Shown here: positions 1 to 13,997 of the stretch, in pieces | Numbering within the stretch: the stretch's first letter is position 1 | Layout of the letters: every line of letters begins with the position of its first letter | Assembly: GCF_032911225.1 (NCBI RefSeq) | Contig: NZ_CP136600.1 | Coordinates: 3,410,001-3,474,000 of the forward strand | DNA: 64,000 nucleotides | From: Thalassotalea fonticola | Lineage (GTDB): Bacteria > Pseudomonadota > Gammaproteobacteria > Enterobacterales > Alteromonadaceae | Direction of reading: 5' to 3' | Position numbers and translations under genes: made by a program | Notes under the pieces: model-generated | Told to the model about the DNA's origin: nothing | The model's database searches: none | What the model saw: only the letters and a program-made list of their open reading frames with translations

Positions 1-72
1 AGTTGCCATGCGAGCACGGAAACCGTGGTTACGTTTACGCTTTAAGTTACTAGGTTGAAATGTTCTTTTCAT
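1..72 (-). CDS. rpmH: 50S ribosomal protein L34 (N-terminal part)
   Basis: Read on the minus strand from the ATG at 72, the first 24 codons give [20 protein letters not shown] followed by RMAT, the highly conserved start of L34. L34 is a small basic protein of the large ribosomal subunit. The C-terminal half lies outside the window. rpmH divergent from dnaA is the classical gammaproteobacterial origin-region arrangement. Recognition is direct from sequence. Confidence 0.96.
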   Translation of the reverse strand, partial: MKRTFQPSNLKRKRNHGFRARMAT

Positions 73-693
73 TACGCTAATCCGTCTGTTTTGTTTGCTT
101 TGCGAAAACAAACGTTTTCGAGCAGGGTGATAAAATTTGAGGCCGAATTCTAAGTTTAATTGCAACTAAAGTCAACGATAATTATAAATTAATAATAGAA
201 AAGATCCTTTTCGCATTAATAGGGATCTTTTTGATCACAAATTACGATCGTTAATTATGATCTTTATCCTCTATGGCCAGTGTTTTTATGGTTAAAACAA
301 TAATGTCCACAGTTTTATAACAATAGAAAGTTTTAGCTTTAATAACTTTATATTTGGCAAGGAGTATTATAGTTTATTATATCGCTTAATTAATAGTAGT
401 GATTACAATTTAATCTATTTATTATAACGTTTAATATCAACAAGTTATCTTTAATATCTATTTTTAGTAAAAGTTTTTTTTCATTTAATGCTTTTGCCGT
501 ATTGCACTTGTGGATAAGTAGGGAGATAATGACTTTAATCTAACAATTATTATTATAACTTAGATCGTTTCGACCATTATTTATTTAGCACTCAATTAGT
601 CATTAAATTTATTGTTTTTCAATATTTTTATATAACTGATTCTTTTCTAGTTAGTGCCATCAGAGTTAAGCGATTTATTACAGGAGTTTTTGA
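73..693. promoter_or_regulatory. rpmH-dnaA intergenic region, dnaA control region and possible oriC
   Basis: This is about 620 bp of very AT-rich, non-coding DNA between divergent rpmH and dnaA. It holds one perfect DnaA box (TGTGGATAA, 509-517). Two weaker 7/9 matches lie at 264-272 (TTATCCTCT) and 303-311 (ATGTCCACA). Five GATC sites fall in 60 bp (203, 224, 233, 246 and 259), the kind of spacing that Dam and SeqA act on. A single strong box is enough for dnaA autoregulation. Whether the region is the real oriC is uncertain, because many gammaproteobacteria initiate near mnmG/mioC instead. Confidence 0.6.
509..517 (-). promoter_or_regulatory. DnaA box
   Basis: TGTGGATAA is the exact complement of the consensus TTATCCACA. 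It lies about 180 bp upstream of the dnaA start, where DnaA autorepression sites are usual. Confidence 0.75.
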
Positions 694-2067
694 GTGGAAC
701 ATTCACTCTGGAAAAGTTGCTTATCTGTTCTTGAAGAAGAACTACCTGCCCAGCAATTTAGTATGTGGATAAGACCACTACAATGTGTTGTTGACAGCAA
801 CAGCATGACTTTATATGCACCAAACCGATTTGTCCTTGATTGGGTTCGTGAAAAGTACATGACCCGAATTACTCAGTTGGTTGCTATAGAAGAATCAAAC
901 CCACCAGAATTACGGTTCGATGTTGGTAATAAACCCGCCCAAGTTCAAAGTGTTGCTGCCGAGGTTGCCAATAAATTTGCAGCCAGCCACAACCAAAATT
1001 ACGCACAAGCAAGTGCTAGTGCCGAAGTTGTTCCAAATATTCCTAAAACTACCAATGTAAGAGATAAGTATACTTTCGATAATTTCGTAGAAGGTAAATC
1101 TAATCAGCTGGCCCGTGCCGCAGCTTCACAAGTTGCCGATAATCCTGGTCAAGCATATAACCCGTTGTTTATTTATGGCGGCACTGGTTTAGGAAAAACC
1201 CACTTATTACATGCTGTTGGTAACGGAATTCTGTTAAAAAATCCAAAAGCCAAAATTGCTTACATGCATTCTGAACGTTTTGTACAAGATATGGTTAAAG
1301 CATTGCAAAACAATGAAATTGAAAAATTTAAGCAATACTATCGCGGTGTCGATGCCTTACTAATTGATGATATTCAATTTTTTGCTAATAAAGAACGAAC
1401 GCAAGAAGAGTTTTTCCATACCTTTAATGCCTTATTAGAAGGTAATCAGCAAATAATATTAACTAGTGATAGATATCCAAAAGAAATCACTGGTGTTGAA
1501 GATAGATTAAAATCCCGTTTTGGTTGGGGCTTAACTTTAGCAATTGAACCGCCAGAGCTTGAAACAAGGGTGGCAATATTAAAACGCAAAGCGCAAGAGA
1601 GTAATACTAATTTGGCAGATGAAGTTGCATTCTTCATAGCCAAACGTTTACGTTCTAATGTTCGCGAATTGGAAGGAGCATTAAATAGAGTTATCGCTAA
1701 TGCTAATTTTACCGGCCGCCCAATTACTATTGATTTTGTTCGTGAAGCATTACGTGATTTACTAGCCTTACAAGATAAACTTGTGACGATAGACAATATA
1801 CAAAGGACTGTTGCTGAGTATTACAAAATTAAAGTTGCAGATATTTTATCAAAACGTCGCAATCGATCCGTTGCCAGACCAAGACAAATTGCAATGGCAT
1901 TAGCAAAAGAATTAACTAATCACAGTTTACCTGAGATTGGTGATGCGTTTGGTGGTCGTGATCACACTACGGTCCTACACGCATGTCGTAAAGTTAAATC
2001 TTTACGTGAAGAAACACATGATATAAAAGAAGATTACTCAAATCTAATAAGAACACTATCATCGTAA
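694..2067 (+). CDS. dnaA: Chromosomal replication initiator DnaA
   Basis: This AAA+ initiator binds DnaA boxes and opens the origin. The 457-residue length fits the family. Domain I covers residues 1-85 and is followed by an Ala/Gln-rich linker. The Walker A motif GGTGLGKT is at 162-169 and Walker B carries D225-D226. The C-terminal DNA-binding helix-turn-helix has the signature GGRDHTT at 420-426. The start is a GTG at 694, preceded by a CAGGAG ribosome-binding site at 681-686. dnaN follows after 14 bp, so the two are probably cotranscribed. The perfect DnaA box upstream suggests autoregulation. Confidence 0.98.
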   Translation: MEHSLWKSCLSVLEEELPAQQFSMWIRPLQCVVDSNSMTLYAPNRFVLDWVREKYMTRITQLVAIEESNPPELRFDVGNKPAQVQSVAAEVANKFAASHNQNYAQASASAEVVPNIPKTTNVRDKYTFDNFVEGKSNQLARAAASQVADNPGQAYNPLFIYGGTGLGKTHLLHAVGNGILLKNPKAKIAYMHSERFVQDMVKALQNNEIEKFKQYYRGVDALLIDDIQFFANKERTQEEFFHTFNALLEGNQQIILTSDRYPKEITGVEDRLKSRFGWGLTLAIEPPELETRVAILKRKAQESNTNLADEVAFFIAKRLRSNVRELEGALNRVIANANFTGRPITIDFVREALRDLLALQDKLVTIDNIQRTVAEYYKIKVADILSKRRNRSVARPRQIAMALAKELTNHSLPEIGDAFGGRDHTTVLHACRKVKSLREETHDIKEDYSNLIRTLSS

Positions 2068-2081
2068 CAGGATATTAAAGA

Positions 2082-3185
2082 ATGAAATTTTCATTATCTA
2101 GGGATTTACTTTTAAAACCACTTTTATTGGTTTCTGGTGCAGTTGAGCGTAAAAGCACTTTACCTATTTTAGGTAATATACTACTAGAAGTTAGTGGGCA
2201 GTCACTTACTATGATAGCCACTGATTTAGAGCTTGAAATGGTTTCTTCTACTGAAATTAACAATGAAGGCCCAGATGGGAAAGTTACAGTTCCAGCGCGT
2301 AAATTGTTGGATATATGTAAAAGCCTGCCTGATGATGCTCAAATCCAATTTGAACTTTCCGGTGAATCAATCAGTATTGTTTCCGGCCGCAGTCGTTACT
2401 CTCTTGCTACTCTTCCTGCTAATGATTTTCCTAATATTGAGCAATGGCAGGGGGATGTTGAATTTAGTTTGCAAAAGTCCCAATTGCTACGACTAATTGA
2501 AAGTACTCATTTTTCTATGGCGAATCAAGATGTACGTTATTATTTAAATGGTATGTCGATTGAAACAGAAAATAATGAAATACGTTCTGTTGCTACCGAT
2601 GGTCATCGTTTGGCTATTTGTAAAATAGTTAATGACAGCTTAACTTTACCAGCGCGTCAAGTTATTGTGCCTCGTAAAGGCATTCTTGAAATTATCAGAT
2701 TGCTTGACCCTATTGATGAAAATGTACAAGTTTATTTAGGGCCAAATCATATTCGCATCATAGATAATGACTTTTCATTTACCAGTAAACTTGTTGATGG
2801 CCGCTTTCCTGATTATCGTAGAGTACTACCAAGAAATGGTGATAAAGTACTGACTACAAATAAAGAAAAATTAAAACAAGTGTTATCACGAGCTTCTATT
2901 TTATCTAATGAAAAATTTAAAGGTGTAAGATTAAACTTTGCTCCTAATGAATTAAAAATCACTGCAAATAATCCTGAGCAAGAACAAGCTGAAGAATACC
3001 TTGAAATTGACTTTCCGTTTGATAGTTTAGAAATAGGCTTTAACGTAAGTTACATCCTTGATGTTCTAAATGCTATTAAAGAAGATGGGGTTAAGTTTAC
3101 TTTGTCTGATGCAAACTCTAGTGTAGTACTTGAAGGTGAAGAAACCGGCGAAGCCCTTTATGTGATTATGCCTATGCGACTTTAG
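2082..3185 (+). CDS. dnaN: DNA polymerase III beta sliding clamp
   Basis: This ring-shaped processivity clamp tethers Pol III and other partners to DNA. At 367 residues it matches the family, with three repeated clamp domains of about 120 residues each. It starts MKFSLSRDLLLKPL and ends VIMPMRL, the conserved C-terminus that lines the partner-binding pocket. It sits between dnaA and recF in the standard order with short gaps (14 bp and 18 bp), consistent with one dnaA-dnaN-recF-gyrB operon. Confidence 0.98.
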   Translation: MKFSLSRDLLLKPLLLVSGAVERKSTLPILGNILLEVSGQSLTMIATDLELEMVSSTEINNEGPDGKVTVPARKLLDICKSLPDDAQIQFELSGESISIVSGRSRYSLATLPANDFPNIEQWQGDVEFSLQKSQLLRLIESTHFSMANQDVRYYLNGMSIETENNEIRSVATDGHRLAICKIVNDSLTLPARQVIVPRKGILEIIRLLDPIDENVQVYLGPNHIRIIDNDFSFTSKLVDGRFPDYRRVLPRNGDKVLTTNKEKLKQVLSRASILSNEKFKGVRLNFAPNELKITANNPEQEQAEEYLEIDFPFDSLEIGFNVSYILDVLNAIKEDGVKFTLSDANSSVVLEGEETGEALYVIMPMRL

Positions 3186-3203
3186 TTGTTGATTTAACCG
3201 TTA

Positions 3204-6735
<3,532 letters not shown>

Positions 6736-6762
6736 TTAAATACCTATAACGTTATCATTTTC

Positions 6763-6789
6763 AAAACCCAGCTAACTAGCTGGGTTTTT
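6763..6789 (+). terminator. Rho-independent terminator after gyrB
   Basis: AAAACCCAGCT and AGCTGGGTTTT form an 11-bp stem around AACTA, ending in a T tract, 28 bp after the gyrB stop. Confidence 0.9.
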
Positions 6790-7022
6790 GTTTTTAAGAG
6801 TTATAGTTTTAGAAACGAGAAACCCGAGTAAGTGAACACATTTATAAGTGTATATAAAAAGTAAATGTTCCGTCGCTTTCAAGTTATTGCTACAAGATAA
6901 AGAAGAGTGGCTCTTCGTTTCTCGTATATCGACTCTAGTTTCTGATATTTTTCACTAGGCGAAGAAGTAAACAACCGTTATAATTAGCGCAATTTTTTCA
7001 CCTAACAAACAATACGGTATTC
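6790..7022. other. gyrB-glyQ intergenic spacer with short dispersed repeat
   Basis: No gene is visible here. It contains two GAAACGAGAAAC-like tracts in opposite orientations (near 6811 and 6918). The block TGGCTCTTCGTTTCTCGT at 6908-6925 recurs inverted, with one mismatch, at 10117-10134. A TATAAT-like -10 at 6979-6984 could serve glyQ. Confidence 0.45.
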
Positions 7023-7943
7023 ATGAGTACATTTGATATCAAAACATTTCAGGGATTAATACTTAAATTACAACAGTATTGGTCAGAGCAGGGTTGTGTA
7101 ATTGTACAACCATTAGACTTAGAAGTGGGTGCTGGTACATTTCACCCAATGACATTCTTACGTTCAATTGGCCCAGAGCCAATGAGCAGTGCTTACGTAC
7201 AACCTTGTCGTCGTCCTACCGATGGCCGTTATGGTGAAAATCCAAATCGTTTACAACACTATTACCAATTTCAGGTAGTGCTAAAGCCATCACCTAAAAA
7301 TATTCAGGAGTTATATCTTAACTCATTAAAAGAAATAGGCATTGATACATTAGTTCACGATGTTCGATTTGTTGAAGATAATTGGGAGTCACCTACGTTA
7401 GGTGCTTGGGGATTAGGCTGGGAAATCTGGCTTAATGGTATGGAAATTACTCAGTTCACTTACTTTCAACAAGTAGGTGGCTTAGAGTGTGCTCCGGTTA
7501 CTGGTGAGATCACATACGGCTTAGAACGTTTAGCCATGTACATTCAAAATGTTGATAGCATATATGACTTAGTTTGGGCTGACGGTCCATTAGGTAAAGT
7601 ATATTACCGCGACGTATTTCATCAAAATGAAGTTGAGCAATCTAAATATAACTTTGAGCATGCCAATGTTGATGCGTTATTTAATCAATTTGATGTTTGT
7701 GAAGCCGAAAGTGCAAAATTAATAGAACTAGGCTTGCCATTACCAGCTTACGAGCAAGTGATGAAAGCATCACACGCATTTAATTTATTAGATGCCCGCC
7801 ATGCAATTTCTGTTACCGAAAGACAGCGCTATATATTAAGAGTACGTACCTTAGCAAAAGCATGTGCACAAGCTTACTACGCAGCTCGTGAAGAATTAGG
7901 TTTTCCAATGTGTCGTGATAATAAAGACCAGGAGGGTAAGTAA
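7023..7943 (+). CDS. glyQ: Glycyl-tRNA synthetase alpha subunit
   Basis: This is the catalytic alpha subunit of the bacterial tetrameric (alpha2beta2) glycyl-tRNA synthetase, which charges tRNA-Gly. The 306 residues match the family. Conserved class II segments include [40 protein letters not shown] and [10 protein letters not shown]. The stop TAA is followed directly by the glyS ATG, indicating tight cotranscription and translational coupling. Confidence 0.98.
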   Translation: MSTFDIKTFQGLILKLQQYWSEQGCVIVQPLDLEVGAGTFHPMTFLRSIGPEPMSSAYVQPCRRPTDGRYGENPNRLQHYYQFQVVLKPSPKNIQELYLNSLKEIGIDTLVHDVRFVEDNWESPTLGAWGLGWEIWLNGMEITQFTYFQQVGGLECAPVTGEITYGLERLAMYIQNVDSIYDLVWADGPLGKVYYRDVFHQNEVEQSKYNFEHANVDALFNQFDVCEAESAKLIELGLPLPAYEQVMKASHAFNLLDARHAISVTERQRYILRVRTLAKACAQAYYAAREELGFPMCRDNKDQEGK

Positions 7944-10010
7944 ATGAGCACTAATACTCTTCTTATTGAATTAGGTACCGAAGAACTACCACCAATGGCG
8001 CTCAAAAAACTGGCGACAGCATTTTTTGATTCAATCACTGAACAATTATCATCAGCATCATTAAATTATAGTGAAGCAAAATGGTTTGCTACTCCACGCC
8101 GCCTAGCGGTAATGGTAAAAGAGTTAGAACAACAGCAAGCTGATAAAGTTGTTGAAAAACGTGGTCCGGCTATAAATGTTGCTTTTGATGCTGAAGGAAA
8201 TGCCACCAAAGCAGCTCAAGGTTGGGCTCGTTCAAATGGTATTACTGTAGAACAAGCCGAGCGTTTAGCTACAGATAAAGGCGAATGGTTACTGCATAAA
8301 GCAACACAAAAGGGTCAGTCAATAAATGACTTAATTGAAGTTATAGTAAATACAGCTGTAGGCAAACTTCCAATCCCTAAACCAATGCGTTGGGGCAGTA
8401 GCCGAATTCAGTTTATTCGTCCTATACATACTTTAACTATGATGTATGGCGAAGAAGTTATTGCTGGTGAAGTGTTAGGAATTCAATCTAGTAATCAATT
8501 GCAAGGCCATCGTTTTCATTTTGATGGCAATATTGAATTGCCAAATGCTGATGTATATGAAGCTACGCTTGAACAAGCATATGTAATAGCAGACTACGAA
8601 GTTCGTCGTAATAAGATCATTGCTGAGGTAAATGCGGCAGCTAATACACTAAATGCAACTGCATTACTGGATGATGAATTGGTTGATGAAGTAACATCAA
8701 TTAATGAATGGCCATCAGTGCTAGTTGGCAGCTTTGATGAAGACTTTTTGCAAGTGCCAGCGGAACCATTAATCTATTCGATGAAAGATCATCAAAAATA
8801 CTTCCCTGCAGTAGGGGCTAATGGTGAACTATTAGCTAAGTTTATTTTTGTCACTAACATTGAATCGAAACAACCAGAAGAAGTTGTTCGTGGTAATGAA
8901 AAAGTTATCCGTCCACGTTTGGCTGATGCTGAGTTTTTCTTTACAACGGATAAAAAACAAAGTTTAGAAGATCGTCTAGTTAGCCTTGAAAATGTATTGT
9001 TTCAAAAGCAGTTGGGTACATTAAAAGATAAATCAGAGCGTATTGCCGATTTAAGTAAACACATTGCTGGTTCATTAAAGGAAAATACTGAAAATGCCTA
9101 TCGCGCCGGCTTATTAAGTAAAACCGATTTAATGACAGATATGGTTCTTGAGTTCCCACAAGTACAAGGAACTATGGGCAAGTATTACGCACAAAATGAT
9201 GGTGAAGTTGAAGCTGTTGCCCAGGCACTAGAAGATCAATATCGCCCACGTTTTGCTGGTGACAAGTTACCGGAAGGCGTTATTGGCGCAAGCGTTGCTA
9301 TCGCAGATAAAGTTGATACATTGGTAGGAATTTTTGGTATTAACCAAGCACCTAAAGGTGATAAAGACCCATTTGCATTACGTCGAGCGGCAATTGGTTT
9401 AATTCGAATTATTATCGAGAAGAAACTGCCTCTTGATATCGCTGAGTTACTGACAGTAAGTATTGCATCATATGGTGATAAGCTTTCTAATACGAATACT
9501 GCTGCAGACGTTATAGAATTCATCATGGGTCGTTTCCGTGCCTATTATCAAGAGCAGGGTATCACTGTTGATGTGATTCAAGCTGTCTTGGCAAATAAGC
9601 CTACTGCACCATTGGATTTTGACCAACGTGTTAAAGCCGTAAGTTTCTTCCAGACGTTAGATGAAGCGCAAGCATTAGCTGCAGCAAATAAACGAGTTGG
9701 TAATATTTTGGCTAAATTTGAAGGTCAACTATATAGCGAATTTAATCTTGAACTTGCAACTGAGCCTGCAGAATTAGCACTAGCAGAAGTATACAGTAAT
9801 TTAAGTACTGAACTTACACCATTATTTGCTAATAAAGAATATCAACTAGCTCTAACAAAGTTAGCAAGCTTAAGAGCACCAGTTGATGAATTTTTTGATA
9901 ATGTAATGGTTATGGCTGATGATGAAGCTGTTAAGACCAACCGTTTAACTTTGCTCAGTCAATTAAGAGAAAGTTTTTTTAATGTAGCCGATATCTCGTT
10001 GTTACAATAA
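7944..10010 (+). CDS. glyS: Glycyl-tRNA synthetase beta subunit
   Basis: This beta subunit is required for tRNA binding by the GlyQS tetramer. The 688 residues are the usual length. It opens with [18 protein letters not shown] and contains DHQKYFPA and [16 protein letters not shown], hallmarks of the GlyS/HD-like fold. A C-terminal anticodon-binding domain similar to that of ArgRS ends near [19 protein letters not shown] strong terminator follows. Confidence 0.98.
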   Translation: MSTNTLLIELGTEELPPMALKKLATAFFDSITEQLSSASLNYSEAKWFATPRRLAVMVKELEQQQADKVVEKRGPAINVAFDAEGNATKAAQGWARSNGITVEQAERLATDKGEWLLHKATQKGQSINDLIEVIVNTAVGKLPIPKPMRWGSSRIQFIRPIHTLTMMYGEEVIAGEVLGIQSSNQLQGHRFHFDGNIELPNADVYEATLEQAYVIADYEVRRNKIIAEVNAAANTLNATALLDDELVDEVTSINEWPSVLVGSFDEDFLQVPAEPLIYSMKDHQKYFPAVGANGELLAKFIFVTNIESKQPEEVVRGNEKVIRPRLADAEFFFTTDKKQSLEDRLVSLENVLFQKQLGTLKDKSERIADLSKHIAGSLKENTENAYRAGLLSKTDLMTDMVLEFPQVQGTMGKYYAQNDGEVEAVAQALEDQYRPRFAGDKLPEGVIGASVAIADKVDTLVGIFGINQAPKGDKDPFALRRAAIGLIRIIIEKKLPLDIAELLTVSIASYGDKLSNTNTAADVIEFIMGRFRAYYQEQGITVDVIQAVLANKPTAPLDFDQRVKAVSFFQTLDEAQALAAANKRVGNILAKFEGQLYSEFNLELATEPAELALAEVYSNLSTELTPLFANKEYQLALTKLASLRAPVDEFFDNVMVMADDEAVKTNRLTLLSQLRESFFNVADISLLQ

Positions 10011-10031
10011 TTGCTAGGTAATTATTGTGTC

Positions 10032-10060
10032 GTCCTGAAATAGGGTTACACATTCAGGAC
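10032..10060. repeat. Small inverted repeat downstream of glyS
   Basis: GTCCTGAA and TTCAGGAC (8-bp arms) flank 13 bp. It may be a weak hairpin or the relic of an insertion-sequence end. No transposase is nearby. Confidence 0.35.
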
Positions 10061-10077
10061 TGGACATATATTAGAAC

Positions 10078-10108
10078 AAAAAAAGACGCCAATTGGCGTC
10101 TTTTTTAT
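10078..10108. terminator. Bidirectional Rho-independent terminator after glyS
   Basis: AAAAGACGCC and GGCGTCTTTT form a perfect stem around AATT, with A and T tracts on both sides. It would work for glyS on the plus strand and tusA on the minus strand. Confidence 0.9.
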
Positions 10109-10344
10109 TATGAGAGACGAGAACCGAAGAGCCATTGTTTGTAGGCACGTTTTGAATTTGGGAGGTCCCGTGCAAAAGCATTACGGGATGACGTGGTGTA
10201 AATTAACTAACATCATGAATACTAGTACATTATTAGAAAAAATAATCTGTCATTCCGTTGAACGACTGCATGGACGCAGGAGGTAGAGTAACGCAGGGAG
10301 CAGTTACCGAAAACGGAACCCCCTTTATTGACAGCGAGCGGTGC
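10109..10344. repeat. Intergenic region with two dispersed repeat families
   Basis: There is no coding sequence. ACGAGAACCGAAGAGCCA at 10117-10134 matches, inverted, the gyrB-glyQ spacer. At 10192-10308 GGGATGACGTGGTGTAA and, about 80 bp on, GGTAGAGTAACGCAGGGAGC recur, inverted and in the same relative order, at 40750-40840 beyond the rRNA operon. Hairpin-forming CCCGTGC...TTACGGG is also present. These look like non-coding repeat copies spread through the genome. Confidence 0.6.
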
Positions 10345-10590
10345 TTATTTCTTCTTGATCAAATACTGATAGGGCGAAGAAGCGACATCCTTTATTACTA
10401 ACTCATGCTCCATAAAGTCGCAAAAACTGGGTATATCTCGAGTAGTTGATGGGTCATCAGCTATTACCAGTAAAGTTTCGCCCACTGCAATCTTACGAAT
10501 ATTCATTCGTACCATCATGACTGGCTCCGGACAACGCAATCCTATTGCATCGAGAGTATGGTCAGCATTATTTAAAGTAGCTTGCTTCAT
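10345..10590 (-). CDS. tusA: Sulfur carrier protein TusA
   Basis: TusA accepts persulfide sulfur from IscS and relays it to TusBCD for 2-thiouridine in tRNA. It also feeds molybdenum cofactor synthesis. At 81 residues it is the expected size. The conserved active-site motif LRCPEPVM places the persulfide cysteine at residue 20. The ending [17 protein letters not shown] is typical of TusA. It is transcribed alone, divergent from the lytic transglycosylase gene. Confidence 0.95.
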   Translation of the reverse strand: MKQATLNNADHTLDAIGLRCPEPVMMVRMNIRKIAVGETLLVIADDPSTTRDIPSFCDFMEHELVIKDVASSPYQYLIKKK

Positions 10591-10697
10591 TGGTTATTTA
10601 TTTTCTTGGTAAATTTATTGCAATTAAGTACGGCTATTTTATGTTTTTATAGCTAATATAAACAAGTATTATTTATTCACTCCTCCTAAGGTTATAC

Positions 10698-12608
10698 ATG
10701 TATTTACCATGGTTATTCAAAATTATGTTCGGAATAATTTTGTTATCGGCCTCTTTTGCACAAGCTGATGAGTTTAATGACCTTCGAGCTGATTTCTTAC
10801 TGGCAGAAGAGGTTAAGTGGGATATTAATTCTGCTGCATATCAAACAAAGCTAAAAAAATTTGATGGTTATCCATTACAAGATTATTTTCAATTAGCACA
10901 ATTGAAGAAAAACTTGTTGATGAAGAATGAGCAACAAATATCAGCATTTTTGAGTTTATATGATAACACGCCGTTAGATTGGAGCTTACGTAAACCATGG
11001 TTACTACACTTAATTAGGTATAAGTATAAAAAACGTTTTATAAAATATTATAAGCCGAGTCGTAATAAACAATTTACCTGTAACTATTATCAATATCAGT
11101 TAGATACAGGGGTAAATAAAAACACGGTATTGCCCAAAATAACTGAACTTTGGCTAAATGGTGAGTCATTACCAAAAGAGTGTGACAAGTTATTCTCGCT
11201 GTGGACTAAAAAAGGGTTCCGAACTAATGAGTTAATTTGGCAGCGAGTTATGCTGGCTCAGCAAAAAAGAAAATATGGTTTAGTAAAATATTTATTGAAA
11301 CTGTTGCCGCAAAAAGAGCAGTATTTGGTTGAGTTGTGGAAAAAAATTAAGCGCTCACCCAAACAAATTGCGCAACTAAATAAGTTAAAACGTAATAATA
11401 AACAAGAAACACTAGTGATTGTTGATGGCTTGAAACGACTTGTTTGGAGAGATGAGGTGTTAGCCTTATCGGTGTTTGAAAAAGCTGATAAACAGGGCCG
11501 ATTTAACAATGAACAAAAGGAACATATTCTAACGTCTTTGGTTACTGCTGTGGCTCGCTCTGAAGACCCGACGGCACAATTGTGGTTTACCAACTTAGAA
11601 AGAGAGCATATTCATAGTGGTGCTGTTCAATGGCGTGTTGCAGCACTTTTACGTAGCGGGAATTTTCGTAATTTAGCCACAGAAATTGAACAGCTAACTA
11701 CAGATCAGCAAGCTGATAGACAATGGTTATACTGGCTAGCGAGATCGTTTGAGCAAACCAATCAAGCAGATAAAGCGCAGCAAATATACCAACAATTAGC
11801 CGACCAGCGCAGCTACTACGGCTTTTTGGCTGCAGCGAAAATAGGTGACAAATCCGTATTAAATCATAAACCTATAAATATCCCCGGGCATCTTAATGGT
11901 AGCATCAGCAACCTTAAAGCAGGACAAAGAGCTATTGAACTTTATCGTTTAAATCGCCTGACAGAGGCTAGACGAGAGTGGGGTTTTTGGATGACACAGC
12001 TGAATGAAACAGAACAAATGATGGCGGCTAAATGGGCGCATCAGCAAGGCTGGTATGATCGTGGTATTTATTCTTTATCGCAAATTGGTTCATTAAACGA
12101 TATGGATGTGAGATTTCCGATGCCGTTTCAAGATCAGTTTTCTAAAGCGGCGAAGAAATATAACGTAAATGAAGCATGGGCTTATGCTATTGCTCGCAAA
12201 GAAAGTATATTTATGAGTGATGCAACATCTTCGGTTGGTGCATTGGGCTTGATGCAAGTTAAGCCAATCACAGCAAACTATATCAATAAATCTAAATTAA
12301 AACGCTGGCAAATTCTTGAGCCTGATACCAATATTGAGCTAGGGGTCAAATATTTAAGTTACTTACTGAAAAAGTTTGATAATAATATTGTGCTTGCCAC
12401 GGTAGCCTATAATGCTGGACCTAAAAAGGTTTATCGCTGGCTAAAAGCTGAACCCAGTTTACCTGTTGACGCTTGGATAGAAACCATACCTTATAAAGAA
12501 ACTCGCGGATATGTTAAAAGTGTTTTAGCATTTACCGAAATTTATCAACAAAAGCAGGGTAAGGGTGAGTCTCCATTTATCCAATTAATTGAAATGCAGA
12601 TCGAATAG
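10698..12608 (+). CDS. slt: Soluble lytic murein transglycosylase
   Basis: This periplasmic enzyme cleaves glycan strands of peptidoglycan to 1,6-anhydromuropeptides. An N-terminal signal peptide (hydrophobic to about residue 22, SFAQADE cleavage region) is followed by a large alpha-superhelical U/L domain, rich in TPR-like helices, and a C-terminal SLT domain. The catalytic Glu502 lies in ARKESIF. The supporting motifs GALGLMQVKP and VAYNAGPKKVYRW are intact. The 636-residue length matches Slt70. The start follows CCTAAGG. Confidence 0.95.
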   Translation: MYLPWLFKIMFGIILLSASFAQADEFNDLRADFLLAEEVKWDINSAAYQTKLKKFDGYPLQDYFQLAQLKKNLLMKNEQQISAFLSLYDNTPLDWSLRKPWLLHLIRYKYKKRFIKYYKPSRNKQFTCNYYQYQLDTGVNKNTVLPKITELWLNGESLPKECDKLFSLWTKKGFRTNELIWQRVMLAQQKRKYGLVKYLLKLLPQKEQYLVELWKKIKRSPKQIAQLNKLKRNNKQETLVIVDGLKRLVWRDEVLALSVFEKADKQGRFNNEQKEHILTSLVTAVARSEDPTAQLWFTNLEREHIHSGAVQWRVAALLRSGNFRNLATEIEQLTTDQQADRQWLYWLARSFEQTNQADKAQQIYQQLADQRSYYGFLAAAKIGDKSVLNHKPINIPGHLNGSISNLKAGQRAIELYRLNRLTEARREWGFWMTQLNETEQMMAAKWAHQQGWYDRGIYSLSQIGSLNDMDVRFPMPFQDQFSKAAKKYNVNEAWAYAIARKESIFMSDATSSVGALGLMQVKPITANYINKSKLKRWQILEPDTNIELGVKYLSYLLKKFDNNIVLATVAYNAGPKKVYRWLKAEPSLPVDAWIETIPYKETRGYVKSVLAFTEIYQQKQGKGESPFIQLIEMQIE

Positions 12609-12674
12609 CCTGATCGACTGGTATTACTGGCTATGCTATTATCTGCGCATAATTTTTATCACTATGATACTGAT

Positions 12675-13994
12675 ATGAAAGATTTAGCAAAACACTACCC
12701 AGCTCATATAGCCGAGCTGCAACAACGCACCGCAATTATCCTTGAGCGTGAAAATATAAACGCCTTAGTCATTCACGCTGGTCAAGTAGGAAAAATTTTC
12801 CTTGATGACATGTATTACCCTTTTAAAACCAATCCTCACTTTAAAGCCTGGTTACCTATTATTGACACGCCAAACTGTTGGTTAATTGTAAATGGAAAAG
12901 ATAAGCCTGTTTTAGCGTTTTACCAACCGACTGATTTTTGGCACAAAGTCACTAAATTAGCGGACGATTACTGGACTGCTTTTTTTGATATCAAGCTGAT
13001 GAGCAATGCTGACGATATTTCAGCTATTTTACCAAGTAATAAACAAAACATGGCATATATTGGTGCCCATCAAGATGTTGCCCAAAATTTAGGGTTTGAA
13101 TTGATCAATCCAGAATTAGTGTTGAATTACTTCCATTATCATCGCGCCTATAAAACCGAATATGATCTTGTATGTTTGCGCGAGGCTAATCGTATAGCGG
13201 TGGTCGGTCATAATGCCGCTAAAGACGCTTTCTATAGTAAAGCATCAGAGTTTGAGATCCAGTTAGCCTATTTACAAGCAACAGGTCAGGGCGAAAATGA
13301 AATGCCTTATGGCAACATTATTGCGCTTAATGAGAATGCGGCAATATTACACTATACCGTATTAGAGCAAACTAAACCGTTGCAGCACCATTCATTTTTA
13401 ATTGATGCTGGTGCTAACTTTAATGGTTACGCAGCTGACATTACTCGTACTTATGCGTTTGAAGAAAATGAATTTCAGCTGTTAATTATGGCAATGAATG
13501 AAATGCAATTAGAGCTTGGTCAGAGCTTAAAAGCGAATAGTAGTTATGTAGATTTACACATCACCAACCACTACAAATTAGCAGCTATATTAAAACGCTT
13601 TGAATTAGTTAATTTAGAACCTGAAGCTATGGTCGCTAAAGGGATTACTTCAGCATTTTACCCGCATGGTCTTGGCCATCATTTAGGTTTACAAGTACAT
13701 GATATGGGTGGTTTTATGGCTGATGAAACGGGCACTCATGTGCCTGCGCCAGCAGAATATCCTTTTTTGCGGACCTCTAGAGATATAGAGAGTAAGCAAG
13801 TATTCACTATTGAACCAGGTTTGTACTTTATTGACCAATTTTTAACTGACCTATCTTCTTCAGGAAATTCTAAATATATTAATTGGGCAAAGGTTGATAG
13901 TTTTCGAAAGTTTGGTGGTATCAGAATTGAAGACAACATAATTGTCCATGATTCCAGCGTTGAAAATATGACTAGAGATTGTAAGCTTTCTTAG
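12675..13994 (+). CDS. pepQ: Xaa-Pro dipeptidase
   Basis: This cytoplasmic metallopeptidase of the M24B pita-bread fold cleaves X-Pro dipeptides. Metal ligands are visible: two Asp in LIDAGANFNGYAADITRTY, His in HGLGHHLG, Glu in TIEPGLYF and Glu in GIRIEDNI. I chose the ATG at 12675 (MKDLAKHYPAHIAELQQR) because it aligns with the E. coli PepQ start and gives 439 residues. An in-frame ATG at 12633 would add 14 unlikely residues. The next gene, a YigZ homologue, starts 3 bp after the stop; PepQ and YigZ are also neighbours in E. coli. Confidence 0.95.
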   Translation: MKDLAKHYPAHIAELQQRTAIILERENINALVIHAGQVGKIFLDDMYYPFKTNPHFKAWLPIIDTPNCWLIVNGKDKPVLAFYQPTDFWHKVTKLADDYWTAFFDIKLMSNADDISAILPSNKQNMAYIGAHQDVAQNLGFELINPELVLNYFHYHRAYKTEYDLVCLREANRIAVVGHNAAKDAFYSKASEFEIQLAYLQATGQGENEMPYGNIIALNENAAILHYTVLEQTKPLQHHSFLIDAGANFNGYAADITRTYAFEENEFQLLIMAMNEMQLELGQSLKANSSYVDLHITNHYKLAAILKRFELVNLEPEAMVAKGITSAFYPHGLGHHLGLQVHDMGGFMADETGTHVPAPAEYPFLRTSRDIESKQVFTIEPGLYFIDQFLTDLSSSGNSKYINWAKVDSFRKFGGIRIEDNIIVHDSSVENMTRDCKLS

Positions 13995-13997
13995 TAT

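Noticed and set aside
10032..10060. An 8-bp inverted repeat considered as an insertion-sequence end
   Set aside because: No transposase, second end or target duplication is visible, so only a small repeat is reported.
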